Positions 8,268 to 15,481 of a DNA stretch of 34,051 bases are shown piece after piece. Numbering within the stretch: position 1 is the first letter of the stretch; each line of letters opens with the position of its first letter. The notes under the pieces were generated by a model. It was not told the origin of the DNA. It saw only the letters and a list, made by a program, of their open reading frames with translations, and made no database searches. A program made the translations under genes and the position numbers. Source of the DNA: Treponema sp. (GTDB lineage Bacteria > Spirochaetota > Spirochaetia > Treponematales > Breznakiellaceae); assembly GCA_031278095.1 (NCBI GenBank), contig JAITLC010000127.1, forward strand, positions 1-34,051, in the 5' to 3' direction.

Positions 8268-9104
8268 ATGCTTATTGACTGTCATGTTCACACTCATGTG
8301 GAAGTAGAGGACAAGGGCGCTCTGCTCAAAAGTATGGATGAAGCGGGGGTGGATAAAATGATTCTTTTTTCCAATCATCCCGCATCATTTTACAATTACA
8401 GCCCCGAAGGGAAACTGCTTGAAAAGAAAATGCTTAACCCTGCCGAAACCCTGAAGGCTGTAATGGATTGGTCTGCCTATTCCGATCGTATTATTCCTTT
8501 TTTCTGGATCGATCCCCTGGAAAGCGACGCCATAAAGCAGGTTGACAGGGCTATAGATGCGGGAATCAGGGGATTCAAGGTAATCTGTAATCGGCACTTC
8601 CCGTGCGATGAAAAGCCCATGGAGGTGTGGACTTATATTGCCCAAAAAGGGAAGCCTATTCTTTTTCATTCGGGAATACTTTACGGCCCCGGGGCTTCTT
8701 CCCGGTACAACCGGCCGGTAGGATTTGAAAAACTTCTGGAGATCCCCAGACTGCGTTTTGCCCTGGCCCATGTTTCCTGGCCCTGGCATGACGAAAATCT
8801 TTCCATGTACGGTCATTACAGGAGTATGCTTGAACAGGGAACCACCAACGCGGAAATGTTCATCGACACGACGCCGGGGACGCCCAAAATATACCGGAAT
8901 GAAGTTTTGGGCAAGGTTTATACCATTGGCTACGACCTAGAGGATAATGTAATTTTTGGGACTGATTGTAATAACAACTACAATTCCGGTTATACCAAAG
9001 ATATTCTGGCCATGGATAAAGAAGCTTTGGATCTTGTCAAGACAACTCAGGCCCAGAGGGATAAGTATTACTATAAAAACGTACTGCGGTTTATAGGATG
9101 CTGA
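8268..9104 (+). CDS. Metal-dependent amidohydrolase (amidohydrolase 2 / COG2159-like)
   Basis: A 278-residue TIM-barrel hydrolase. Likely metal ligands are all in place: the HVH pair (MLIDCHVHTH, residues 6-8), histidines in ILFHSG and LAHVSWPW, and an Asp in IFGTDCN. This pattern fits the amidohydrolase 2 group, which includes lactonases, decarboxylases and amide hydrolases; the substrate cannot be read off. It is the first gene after the rightward promoter and its stop overlaps the start of gatZ (ATGCTGA), so it is tied to sugar breakdown. Candidate roles are sugar-lactone hydrolysis or deacylation of an amino-sugar intermediate, since no NagA/AgaA-type deacetylase is seen. Start ATG 8268 has a strong ribosome site. 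Confidence 0.82.
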   Translation: MLIDCHVHTHVEVEDKGALLKSMDEAGVDKMILFSNHPASFYNYSPEGKLLEKKMLNPAETLKAVMDWSAYSDRIIPFFWIDPLESDAIKQVDRAIDAGIRGFKVICNRHFPCDEKPMEVWTYIAQKGKPILFHSGILYGPGASSRYNRPVGFEKLLEIPRLRFALAHVSWPWHDENLSMYGHYRSMLEQGTTNAEMFIDTTPGTPKIYRNEVLGKVYTIGYDLEDNVIFGTDCNNNYNSGYTKDILAMDKEALDLVKTTQAQRDKYYYKNVLRFIGC

Positions 9105-10474
9105 ATACAACGGAAGAACTTAAAAAAAGGCTCCTCGACAATAAACAACATGGGCCTCTGGGTGTCTATTCTGTTTGCAGTGCCCATAAAACGGTTATTG
9201 AAGCTGCGATTCTGCAGGCAAAGAAAGATAACAGCTTTATGCTGATTGAGTCTACTTCAAACCAGGTAGATCAATTCGGCGGTTATACCGGATTAAACCC
9301 CGCGCAGTTTATAGCCTTTGTAAAATCTATTGCGTTTGCCCTGGATTTTCCGCCGGATCGGATAATCTTTGGCGGGGATCACCTGGGGCCGAATGTGTGG
9401 CAACGGGAGAATTCCCGGAGCGCCATGGAGAAAGGGCGAACCCTCGTAAAGGCCTATGTGGAAGCGGGTTATAAAAAAATCCATCTGGATACGAGCATGT
9501 TCTGCGCCGATGATCCGGGAGACCGGAAGCTTCCCCTGCCGGACAGGATAGTGGCTGAACGGGCAGTGGAACTCTGTAAGGTCTGCGAAAAAACAGCGGA
9601 GGGACAGAAAGAAAAACCCCTGTATATCATCGGTACCGAAGTGCCCGTACCCGGCGGCGCCAGGAAGGAGGAGGCCGCACCCCGGCCAAGTTCCCGAAGC
9701 AGCCTGCTTGAAACCATCGCAGTGCATCAAAAAGTATTTTGTGACGCAAATCTTGAAGATGCCTGGAACCGGGTTATCGGCATTGTGGCCCAGCCGGGGC
9801 TCGAATTTTCCGATCATCAGATTTTTTATTATGACCGTTTTGAGGCCCATGAATTAAGCGCCTCACTGGATGATACTCATCTTGTTTTTGAAGTCCATTC
9901 CACAGATTACCAGAGAGCCTCGGGGCTTCGGGAAATGGTGGAAGACCACTTTTGTATATTAAAAGCCGGTCCCTGGTTCACATTCCGTTACCGGGAAGCT
10001 CTTTTCTCTCTTGCCCGGATTGAAAAAGAACTTTTTCACCGGGAGGAAGATTGTTCCGCACTGGAACAGGTCATGGAAGAGCTAATGCTTGCCTCCCGGC
10101 CCAACTATTGGGAAAAGTACTACCACGGGAGCGAAGAAGAGAAACGCTTTAGCAGAAGATACAGCTTAAGTGATCGGAGCCGGTATTATTGGAGCAGAAG
10201 CGAACTCTCCGCTTCAGTGGATAAACTCTTTACCAATCTTTCCCGTACCGGAATACCTTACAGTCTCATTAGTCAGTTTATGCCTAATCTCGTTGATGCC
10301 GTGAGTGAAGGATACATTTCGGCAAAACCCCGGAACCTCGTCATTGCCCATATTCAGGAAACCCTTGCCCTTTATTCCGTGGCCGCGGGATTTTCTTCAG
10401 AGAACAAAAGAGGGCCAACCGGGTTCCCGGACAAGTCCAAGGAGTTATGCGGAACTTCGTTCCGCTTCGATTAA
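9098..10474 (+). CDS. gatZ: Tagatose-bisphosphate aldolase accessory subunit, GatZ/KbaZ-like
   Basis: A 458-residue protein of the GatZ/KbaZ family, the non-catalytic partner that stabilises the class II tagatose-1,6-bisphosphate aldolase subunit. Family stretches include GVYSVCSAHKTVIEAA (about 22-37), LIESTSNQVDQFGGYTG, IIFGGDHLGPNVW, KIHLDTSMFCADD, YIIGTEVPVPGGA and FEVHSTDYQ. Its ATG lies inside the end of the amidohydrolase gene, and gatY follows 38 bases after its stop. Family members are typically about 420-430 residues; recognisable homology seems to end near residue 432 (ETLALYSVAAGF). The last ~26 residues are an extra tail whose DNA contains a hairpin (10449-10465), suggesting that repeat DNA was added at the gene end. 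Confidence 0.92.
   Translation: MLNTTEELKKRLLDNKQHGPLGVYSVCSAHKTVIEAAILQAKKDNSFMLIESTSNQVDQFGGYTGLNPAQFIAFVKSIAFALDFPPDRIIFGGDHLGPNVWQRENSRSAMEKGRTLVKAYVEAGYKKIHLDTSMFCADDPGDRKLPLPDRIVAERAVELCKVCEKTAEGQKEKPLYIIGTEVPVPGGARKEEAAPRPSSRSSLLETIAVHQKVFCDANLEDAWNRVIGIVAQPGLEFSDHQIFYYDRFEAHELSASLDDTHLVFEVHSTDYQRASGLREMVEDHFCILKAGPWFTFRYREALFSLARIEKELFHREEDCSALEQVMEELMLASRPNYWEKYYHGSEEEKRFSRRYSLSDRSRYYWSRSELSASVDKLFTNLSRTGIPYSLISQFMPNLVDAVSEGYISAKPRNLVIAHIQETLALYSVAAGFSSENKRGPTGFPDKSKELCGTSFRFD
10449..10465. repeat. Small hairpin at the gatZ 3' end
   Basis: GCGGAA, loop CTTCG, TTCCGC forms a perfect 6-bp stem inside the last codons of gatZ. A second near-palindrome (TTAACGC-AA-GCGTCAA, 10471-10486) covers the gatZ stop. 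No T-run follows, so termination is unlikely; it may be a repeat element or a processing or stability structure between gatZ and gatY. Confidence 0.4.
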
Positions 10475-10512
10475 CGCAAGCGTCAATGCCGCCGCTTTTT
10501 ATAGGAGTAACT

Positions 10513-11394
10513 ATGCCTTTGATAAATACAGAATCCATGCTAAAGAGAGCCCGGGAAGGCGGCTGGGCCGTAGGCGCCTTCAATGCCGAGAATATGGAAA
10601 TGATCCAGGCCGTCATAGAAGCCGCCGAAGAACTCAAGGCGCCGGTTATCATTCAAACTACTCCCGGAACCTTGAAGTACGGCAGCCTGGATCTTTACTT
10701 CGCCATCGCACTGACCAGGGCAAAAAAATCGCCTGTGGAGGTCTCCATTCACCTGGATCACGGTGATACTTTTTCCCTTGCCGCCCAGGCCCTGCGAACC
10801 GGGTATACATCCATCATGATAGACGGTTCCAAACTGCCATTGGGAGAAAATATTGCCCTTACCGAACCGGTAGTAAAAATATGCGAACCCAATGGGGTAA
10901 GCGTGGAAGGGGAATTGGGAAAAGTCGGTGGAAAAGAGGATGATCAGGAAGGCGGCGCCGGTTACACCGACACTGAAGAGGCAGCTGAATTCGTTCAAAA
11001 GACCGGAGTTAATTCTCTTGCTGTAGGGGTGGGTACCGCCCACGGTGTTTATAAGGAAACTCCTGTTTTAAAAGCGGAACTGATCAGCGTACTGAGAGAA
11101 ACTGTTACCGTACCCATGGTACTCCATGGAGCTTCGGGACTGGCGGATGAAGTGGTTATGGATTGTATTTCACGGGGCATAGCCAAGGTAAACTTTGCCA
11201 CGGAACTGCGGATCGCCTATACCGGGGCGGTGCAGAAATATCTTTCCGGCGACCCCGGTGTCCCGGATCCGAAAAAATACGGCGCCGCCGGCCGGGATGC
11301 CGTCCGTGCCAAAGTTATCGAAAAGATGCGGATCTGCGGCTGCGCCGGTAAATCGATCCTTACCCCTGAATGCGCAGGCGGATATCCAGCCTAA
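10513..11394 (+). CDS. gatY: Class II tagatose-1,6-bisphosphate aldolase, GatY/KbaY-like
   Basis: A 293-residue zinc-dependent class II aldolase that would cleave tagatose-1,6-bisphosphate to glyceraldehyde-3-phosphate and dihydroxyacetone phosphate. I chose ATG 10513, which has TAGGAG 6 bases upstream and starts MPLINTESML as in GatY/KbaY; the frame extends 22 codons further upstream without support. The catalytic Asp82 and metal His83 lie in SIHLDHGDT, further metal ligands His177 in GTAHGVYKE and His205 in VLHGASGL, and the phosphate-binding GELGKVGGKEDD segment is at 133-144. Pairing with GatZ favours tagatose- over fructose-bisphosphate as substrate. The C-terminus ends ECAGGYPA, slightly longer than the bacterial consensus. 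Confidence 0.9.
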   Translation: MPLINTESMLKRAREGGWAVGAFNAENMEMIQAVIEAAEELKAPVIIQTTPGTLKYGSLDLYFAIALTRAKKSPVEVSIHLDHGDTFSLAAQALRTGYTSIMIDGSKLPLGENIALTEPVVKICEPNGVSVEGELGKVGGKEDDQEGGAGYTDTEEAAEFVQKTGVNSLAVGVGTAHGVYKETPVLKAELISVLRETVTVPMVLHGASGLADEVVMDCISRGIAKVNFATELRIAYTGAVQKYLSGDPGVPDPKKYGAAGRDAVRAKVIEKMRICGCAGKSILTPECAGGYPA

Positions 11395-11481
11395 CTCCAA
11401 GGAAGTGCTGATGTATTCAATCGGGAATAAATCAACGCTGCTTTAATGCGGTATGTGCGCAATGAAATGAGCAGATGCAAG

Positions 11482-11520
11482 GTCTGTCCATAAAGTAACC
11501 GACTTTATGAACAGACACTA
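11482..11520. repeat. 15-bp hairpin repeat upstream of the GntR gene
   Basis: GTCTGTCCATAAAGT (11482-11496) and ACTTTATGAACAGAC (11502-11516) pair with a single C-A mismatch around the loop AACCG, followed by ACTA. A diverged copy (TAAAGTAACCGGCCTTATGG, then ACAGACACTA) lies at 20131-20160 behind ribF. The rest of the gap (11395-11481 and 11521-11557) shows no gene. It looks like a dispersed palindromic element; an operator role for the GntR protein is less likely, given the second copy beside ribF. Confidence 0.6.
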
Positions 11521-11557
11521 TTTAATCAGCGTTTCCCTGATAATTGGGAGGTTTATA

Positions 11558-12304
11558 ATGACAAATAAAAATGAAACGGCGCTTGTATTCGATAGATCAA
11601 AACCGGTCTCTCTCTATTACCAGCTCCAGGAAGAACTTTTAAAAAAAATTCAAAACAATGAATGGAAAAGCGGACAAAAGATACCTCCCGAAATTGAACT
11701 CTGCCGGATGTACAATGTAAGCCGCATAACGGTACGGAAAGCTGTCGAAGAACTCGTTCATGGCGGATATCTGGTTCGTTTTCAGGGCAAAGGGACTTTT
11801 GTGGCGAGTATCAATTTTGAACAAAAACTTTCAAAATTTTATTCTTTTAGCGAAGCGTTGTTACAAAAAGGGGAAAAAGAACATGTTAAAATGCTCTCAT
11901 TCACCGTAGAGAAAGCCGACTTCTCTATTGCCGAATCTCTTGGAATCATGAAGGATGAAAAAATATTTAAAGTGTTTCGGCTGCGTATAGTAGACGATAC
12001 CGCCTATGTGGTGGAAACCTCTTATATTCCTTATAGTTGTTGTCCCAAATTGAAAGAAAAAGACATTATAAAAAATGGTTTGTATAATTCCATGCGCGGC
12101 CTGGGGGTTAATCCTCAGAAGATCATAGAAAAATTCCGCGCCGATGCTATCCGCGCATATGAGGCCAAACTGATGAATCTTAAAATGGGAAAGCCCATCA
12201 TCCATATCGAAAGAACAACTTTTGACGGGCCGAAGATTATTGAATACTGTGTGTCAATCGTCCGGGGTGATTTTTTCACCTATACAGTGGAACTGAAAAG
12301 ATAA
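11558..12304 (+). CDS. GntR-family regulator with UTRA ligand domain
   Basis: A 248-residue DNA-binding regulator of the GntR/HutC subfamily. ATG 11558 is preceded by GGGAGG (11546-11551); the frame extends 17 codons upstream without a site. A winged helix-turn-helix covers about residues 15-85 (PVSLYYQLQEELLKKI, SGQKIPPEIELC, NVSRITVRKAVEELV, GYLVRFQGKGTFVA), and the UTRA domain, which binds sugar phosphates or other effectors, fills about 95-240 (KVFRLRIVDD, ETSYIPYSCCP, IHIERTTFD). It is the last gene on the rightward side of the sugar locus and the obvious candidate to control both divergent promoters, possibly sensing tagatose-6-phosphate or a galactosamine phosphate. The effector is inference. 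Confidence 0.92.
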   Translation: MTNKNETALVFDRSKPVSLYYQLQEELLKKIQNNEWKSGQKIPPEIELCRMYNVSRITVRKAVEELVHGGYLVRFQGKGTFVASINFEQKLSKFYSFSEALLQKGEKEHVKMLSFTVEKADFSIAESLGIMKDEKIFKVFRLRIVDDTAYVVETSYIPYSCCPKLKEKDIIKNGLYNSMRGLGVNPQKIIEKFRADAIRAYEAKLMNLKMGKPIIHIERTTFDGPKIIEYCVSIVRGDFFTYTVELKR

Positions 12305-13228
12305 ACCGGATTTGCGGAATTATGCCGGCTCTTTCGGCAAAAAAAAATCCAGGGTGTTCGGCGTAATGATAGAGGGCTTTTACCCCGTAACCGCTGGCGC
12401 GGATCGTGGGCGGAATATTGGCGCCGTCGTTGAGCCTGGGGAAGCCCGTCCATACCGAGGTGTTTACGGTGTGGAAACCCCCGGGCCGGTACATAAGCCC
12501 TGCGGCGGGCATCTCCTGAAGGCAGATGATGTTCAGCCTGGTCCAGAGCTGCTTTAGCTTTGCGGCATCGGTTTCGGAGGCAAGCCGGTTGATGATCTGG
12601 TTGGCTTCCTGGTTCACCCAGCGGCCAAAGTTCTGTACCCGGTTGGGAGTTCCCGCCGGGGGAAGATCCATGGAACCGATGGCGGCGTAAGCCCGGGTAC
12701 AGGGAGAAACCGCGCCGGTACCGCCGAGGCTGTCCATAAGGATGCCGAAGACGTAGTTATCCCTGTTCTGATGCCAGATATTGGCTTCTGGGAAATAGGC
12801 GGCAATATCCATGCCGAGCTGCCGCGCCGACCGGGCGACAATTTCCAGGGAGGCGTTCCAGTCCGGCCAGCCGTAGAGGTATTCCGCCTGAAAGGAAAGC
12901 CTTACGGTCCCTTGACCCGGATGCCGTCGGCGTCCCGGACCCAGCCGGCCTCGTCCGGCAGGCGCCTGGCCCCGGCAATATCCGTCCTGCCCCACTGATA
13001 GGGCTTGAGGGCTTAGGTGTCGATCAGGGCCTGTTTCGCGGGAACGGGGAGCATGAAGGAGGGTGCCATCCTGGCGGTATAGACGCTCATGGCCTTGGTT
13101 CCGATCGGGTCGTAGTCCAGAGACATAGCGATGGCCCGGCGTACAGCGGGATCGTCCAAACCGGGTTTGGTGGTGTTAAAGATGATCATGGGGATGAGTA
13201 TGCGGGTTAGATCTTTATTTTGAGGCAT
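12276..13228 (-). pseudogene. Decayed family-5 solute-binding protein (oligopeptide/oligosaccharide ABC)
   Basis: Leftward remnant of a DppA/OppA/CelE-type periplasmic binding protein. The first readable part (13228 to 13013) contains FNTTKPGLDDPAVRRAIAM, a family hallmark, then an in-frame TAA at 13013-13015. The same frame continues as LKPYQWGRTDIAGARRLPDE until a second stop at 12902-12904, where reading must shift by one base to continue as VRLSFQAEYLYGWPDWNAS. The rest runs to about 12330 (NIWHQNRDNYVFGILMD, GRWVNQEANQIINRL, MPAAGLMYRPGGF); the frame formally ends at 12276 inside the end of the GntR gene. The N-terminal half is missing. The segment looks GC-rich compared with its flanks. 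It is non-functional. No neighbouring Opp/Dpp permease genes remain. Confidence 0.82.
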
Positions 13229-13270
13229 AGTCCCTTTTCGGTAACATTTTCAATGAGGCAACGCGTGCAG

Positions 13271-13299
13271 TTGACATATTTTTCTCTACCTGTTATTAT
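13271..13299 (+). promoter_or_regulatory. Sigma-70 promoter of the rimP-nusA-infB operon
   Basis: TTGACA (13271-13276), a 17-base spacer and TATTAT (13294-13299). Transcription would begin near 13306, about 68 bases before rimP and only about 19 bases before the terminator hairpin at 13325. Confidence 0.75.
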
Positions 13300-13324
13300 A
13301 GTTTTAGAAAAATAAACTTATCAT

Positions 13325-13355
13325 AAAAAGGGTCTTTTCAAGGCCCTTTTTTTTT
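13325..13355 (+). terminator. Intrinsic terminator hairpin in the rimP leader
   Basis: AAAAAGGGTCTT, loop TTC, AAGGCCCTTTTT forms a 12-bp stem (one G-U pair), and its 3' arm runs into nine consecutive T (13347-13355). It sits between the promoter at 13271-13299 and rimP at 13374, so it would act as an attenuator of the operon. Because the left arm starts with A5, it could also terminate leftward transcription, but no leftward gene lies to its right nearby. Confidence 0.75.
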
Positions 13356-13373
13356 AAGAAAAGGTGGAAAATA

Positions 13374-13889
13374 ATGAACTACGGCAGGGGGAAAGATGAT
13401 AGCTCCTTGCTGGAATCCATCGGGCCGGTGGTAGAGGGGCTGGGCCTGGATCTCATCGAGGTAACGGTTTCCCGGCACAGGGGTTCGGTTCAGATACGGG
13501 TGGTAGTTTCCAGGGGAGCCGCATTGGCGGCCGGCCTGAGCCTTTCCTCTCCTGCACGGCTCGAAGAGAAACCCCTTCCCATTGGTATTAATGACTGTTC
13601 CCGGGTTCATCACGCCGTACTTCCCCGGCTGGAACTGGCTTTTCCCGGACAGAATCTCTATCTGGAGGTATCTTCCCCGGGAATAGACCGGCTTATCAAG
13701 GATGGAAGCGAATTTGCCCACTATAGAGGCCGGGGTATCCGCTGTTACCGTACCGATATTTCGGACTGGAGCAGCGGCATACTGCTTTCCTCCGATGAAG
13801 AGGGTATAGTGTTACGGATTAAGGAAGGGGAATTAAGTATTCCTTATTCACTTATTGCAAAAGCAAAGCTCGATTATTCTCTGGAATAA
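13374..13889 (+). CDS. rimP: Ribosome maturation factor RimP
   Basis: A 171-residue cytoplasmic factor needed for 30S subunit maturation. Start ATG 13374 follows AAGGTGG. Family features: LLESIGPVVEGLGLDLIEVTV at the N-terminus, INDCSRVHHAVLPRLE and the signature LYLEVSSPGIDRLIK (about residues 98-112), then the SH3-like C-terminal domain (GRGIRCYRTD...GIVLRIKEGELSIPYSLIAKAKLDY). Between VVVSRG and IGINDCSRV there is an extra stretch of about 20 residues rich in Ala/Leu/Ser relative to the usual short loop. It is the first gene of the operon, 32 bases before nusA. The position directly upstream of nusA is conserved across bacteria and supports the call. Confidence 0.93.
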   Translation: MNYGRGKDDSSLLESIGPVVEGLGLDLIEVTVSRHRGSVQIRVVVSRGAALAAGLSLSSPARLEEKPLPIGINDCSRVHHAVLPRLELAFPGQNLYLEVSSPGIDRLIKDGSEFAHYRGRGIRCYRTDISDWSSGILLSSDEEGIVLRIKEGELSIPYSLIAKAKLDYSLE

Positions 13890-13921
13890 GAGTAAAACCT
13901 ATTGAAGGAGGCATACCTAAA

Positions 13922-15415
13922 GTGGCCATAGACATATCGGATGCAATTCGTCAGATACACCAGGAACGGGGTATATCCGAAGAGTTGATACTGAGGACTA
14001 TTGAGAACACACTCCTTGCAGCCTATAAACGCAAGTATGGAAATGTGGATAACGCCATCGTCCGCTTTTCCGATGACAAGAAAGTATCCATATATGCCCA
14101 GAAAAAAATTGTTGATGGAGAAATTGACGGCGTTGATGAAGCTACGGAGATAGATATAAACGAAGCCATGGAACTTAACCCCAATGGGGAGATCGGCGAT
14201 GAACTTCTCATCGAAGTTGATCCGAAAAACTTTGACCGCATTTCGGTACAAAGCGCCAAACAGACCGCGCGTCAGTCTATCCGGGAGATCCAGAAAGACA
14301 GCCTCTATTCGGAATTCAAGGACAAGGTAGGGGAGATCATCATAGGATACTACCAGCGGGAAAAGAACGGCACCATCTATGTGGATCTGGGTAAAATGGA
14401 AGGCATACTTCCCAAGAAGAATCAGAGCCCCAGGGAAACCTACCATGTAAATGACCGGATCAAGGCCCTTATCACGGAGGTGAACAAGACTCCCACGGGC
14501 CTTCAGGTAGTCCTCTCCAGAACCCATACGGATTTTGTCCGGGCTATCTTTGAACTTGAAGTTCCCGAAGTCTACGACAAAACCGTGGAGATTCACAAAA
14601 TCGTCCGCGAGGCGGGCTACAGAACCAAGCTTGCCGTATATTCCAACAGGGAAGACGTGGATCCTGTGGGAGCCTGTGTGGGCCTCAAGGGCGTGCGGAT
14701 TCAGGCGATTATCAAGGAACTGGAAGGAGAGAAGATCGATATCCTCAAGTATGATCCCAATCCCCATAACTTTATCAAGAATGCCCTTTCCCCCGCGGAA
14801 GTCCGGGATGTGATCATTCTCGATGAAACCAAACACCTGGCTCTGGTGGTGGTTGCCGATACCCAGCTTTCTCTGGCTATCGGCAAGCAGGGTCTCAACG
14901 TGCGGCTTGCCAACCGGCTCTGCGACTGGAGCATCGATGTCAAAACCGACGCCCAGTTTGAGGCCATGGATATTGCCGCGGAATCCCGCAGGGCAGTATC
15001 CCAGCTTTTCGGAGATGACGAAGAATACGAGGAAGAAATTTCCCGGATCTCGGAACTTCCCGGGGTGGATCCTGCGGTTGCCGAGGCGCTGCTCAACGCG
15101 GGCATCGACTTTATCGAAGACTACCTTGCCGTGTCCCAGGAGGAACTCATTGCGGTTCAAGGCATCAATGCGAAACAGCTTGAAACCCTCCAGAAACTCA
15201 TCGAAGAAAATGTAGAGATTGTGGAAGAAGAGCAGGGCGAGTATGCTGAAAGGGAAGCCGAAGAGGAAGGTCCCGATCAGGAAGCGGAGGCTGCGCCTGA
15301 ACCGGAAACGGAAGAGTATGAATGTCCCGAATGCGGGGCCAAAATAACCATTGATATGACGGTTTGTCCGAATTGTGGTATTGGCCTGAGCTTTGAATAC
15401 GAGGACGAAGGATGA
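13922..15415 (+). CDS. nusA: Transcription termination/antitermination factor NusA with C-terminal zinc ribbon
   Basis: A 497-residue RNA polymerase-binding factor controlling pausing, termination and antitermination. It starts at GTG 13922, with GAAGGAGG 10 bases upstream. Order: N-terminal polymerase-binding domain (MAIDISDAIRQIHQERGISE), S1 domain about 135-200 (GTIYVDLGKMEGILPKKNQ), KH1 and KH2 about 230-350 (DPVGACVGLKGVRIQAI; LAIGKQGLNVRLANRLCDW), then one helix-hairpin-helix repeat (ISELPGVDPAVAEALLNAGI). After an acidic linker the protein ends in a CxxC-x10-CxxC zinc ribbon, Cys468, 471, 482 and 485, which is not part of the classical NusA architecture. It lies between rimP and infB as expected. 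Confidence 0.96.
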   Translation: MAIDISDAIRQIHQERGISEELILRTIENTLLAAYKRKYGNVDNAIVRFSDDKKVSIYAQKKIVDGEIDGVDEATEIDINEAMELNPNGEIGDELLIEVDPKNFDRISVQSAKQTARQSIREIQKDSLYSEFKDKVGEIIIGYYQREKNGTIYVDLGKMEGILPKKNQSPRETYHVNDRIKALITEVNKTPTGLQVVLSRTHTDFVRAIFELEVPEVYDKTVEIHKIVREAGYRTKLAVYSNREDVDPVGACVGLKGVRIQAIIKELEGEKIDILKYDPNPHNFIKNALSPAEVRDVIILDETKHLALVVVADTQLSLAIGKQGLNVRLANRLCDWSIDVKTDAQFEAMDIAAESRRAVSQLFGDDEEYEEEISRISELPGVDPAVAEALLNAGIDFIEDYLAVSQEELIAVQGINAKQLETLQKLIEENVEIVEEEQGEYAEREAEEEGPDQEAEAAPEPETEEYECPECGAKITIDMTVCPNCGIGLSFEYEDEG

Positions 15416-15481
15416 ACCGGATAAACGGAGCATCATGGAGAAACCTGATGTAGGTTTTCCATAAAAATATACAGGTGGAAC

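Noticed and set aside
11411-11446. An 11-codon frame (MYSIGNKSTLL) after gatY with an AAGGA upstream
   Set aside because: Too short, no conservation can be judged, and the ribosome-like site may be chance.
12318-12352. Possible terminator after the GntR gene (TGCCG...CGGCA followed by A9)
   Set aside because: On the rightward strand the stem is followed by A rather than T, and on the other strand the T-run precedes the stem, so it cannot act as an intrinsic terminator in either direction.
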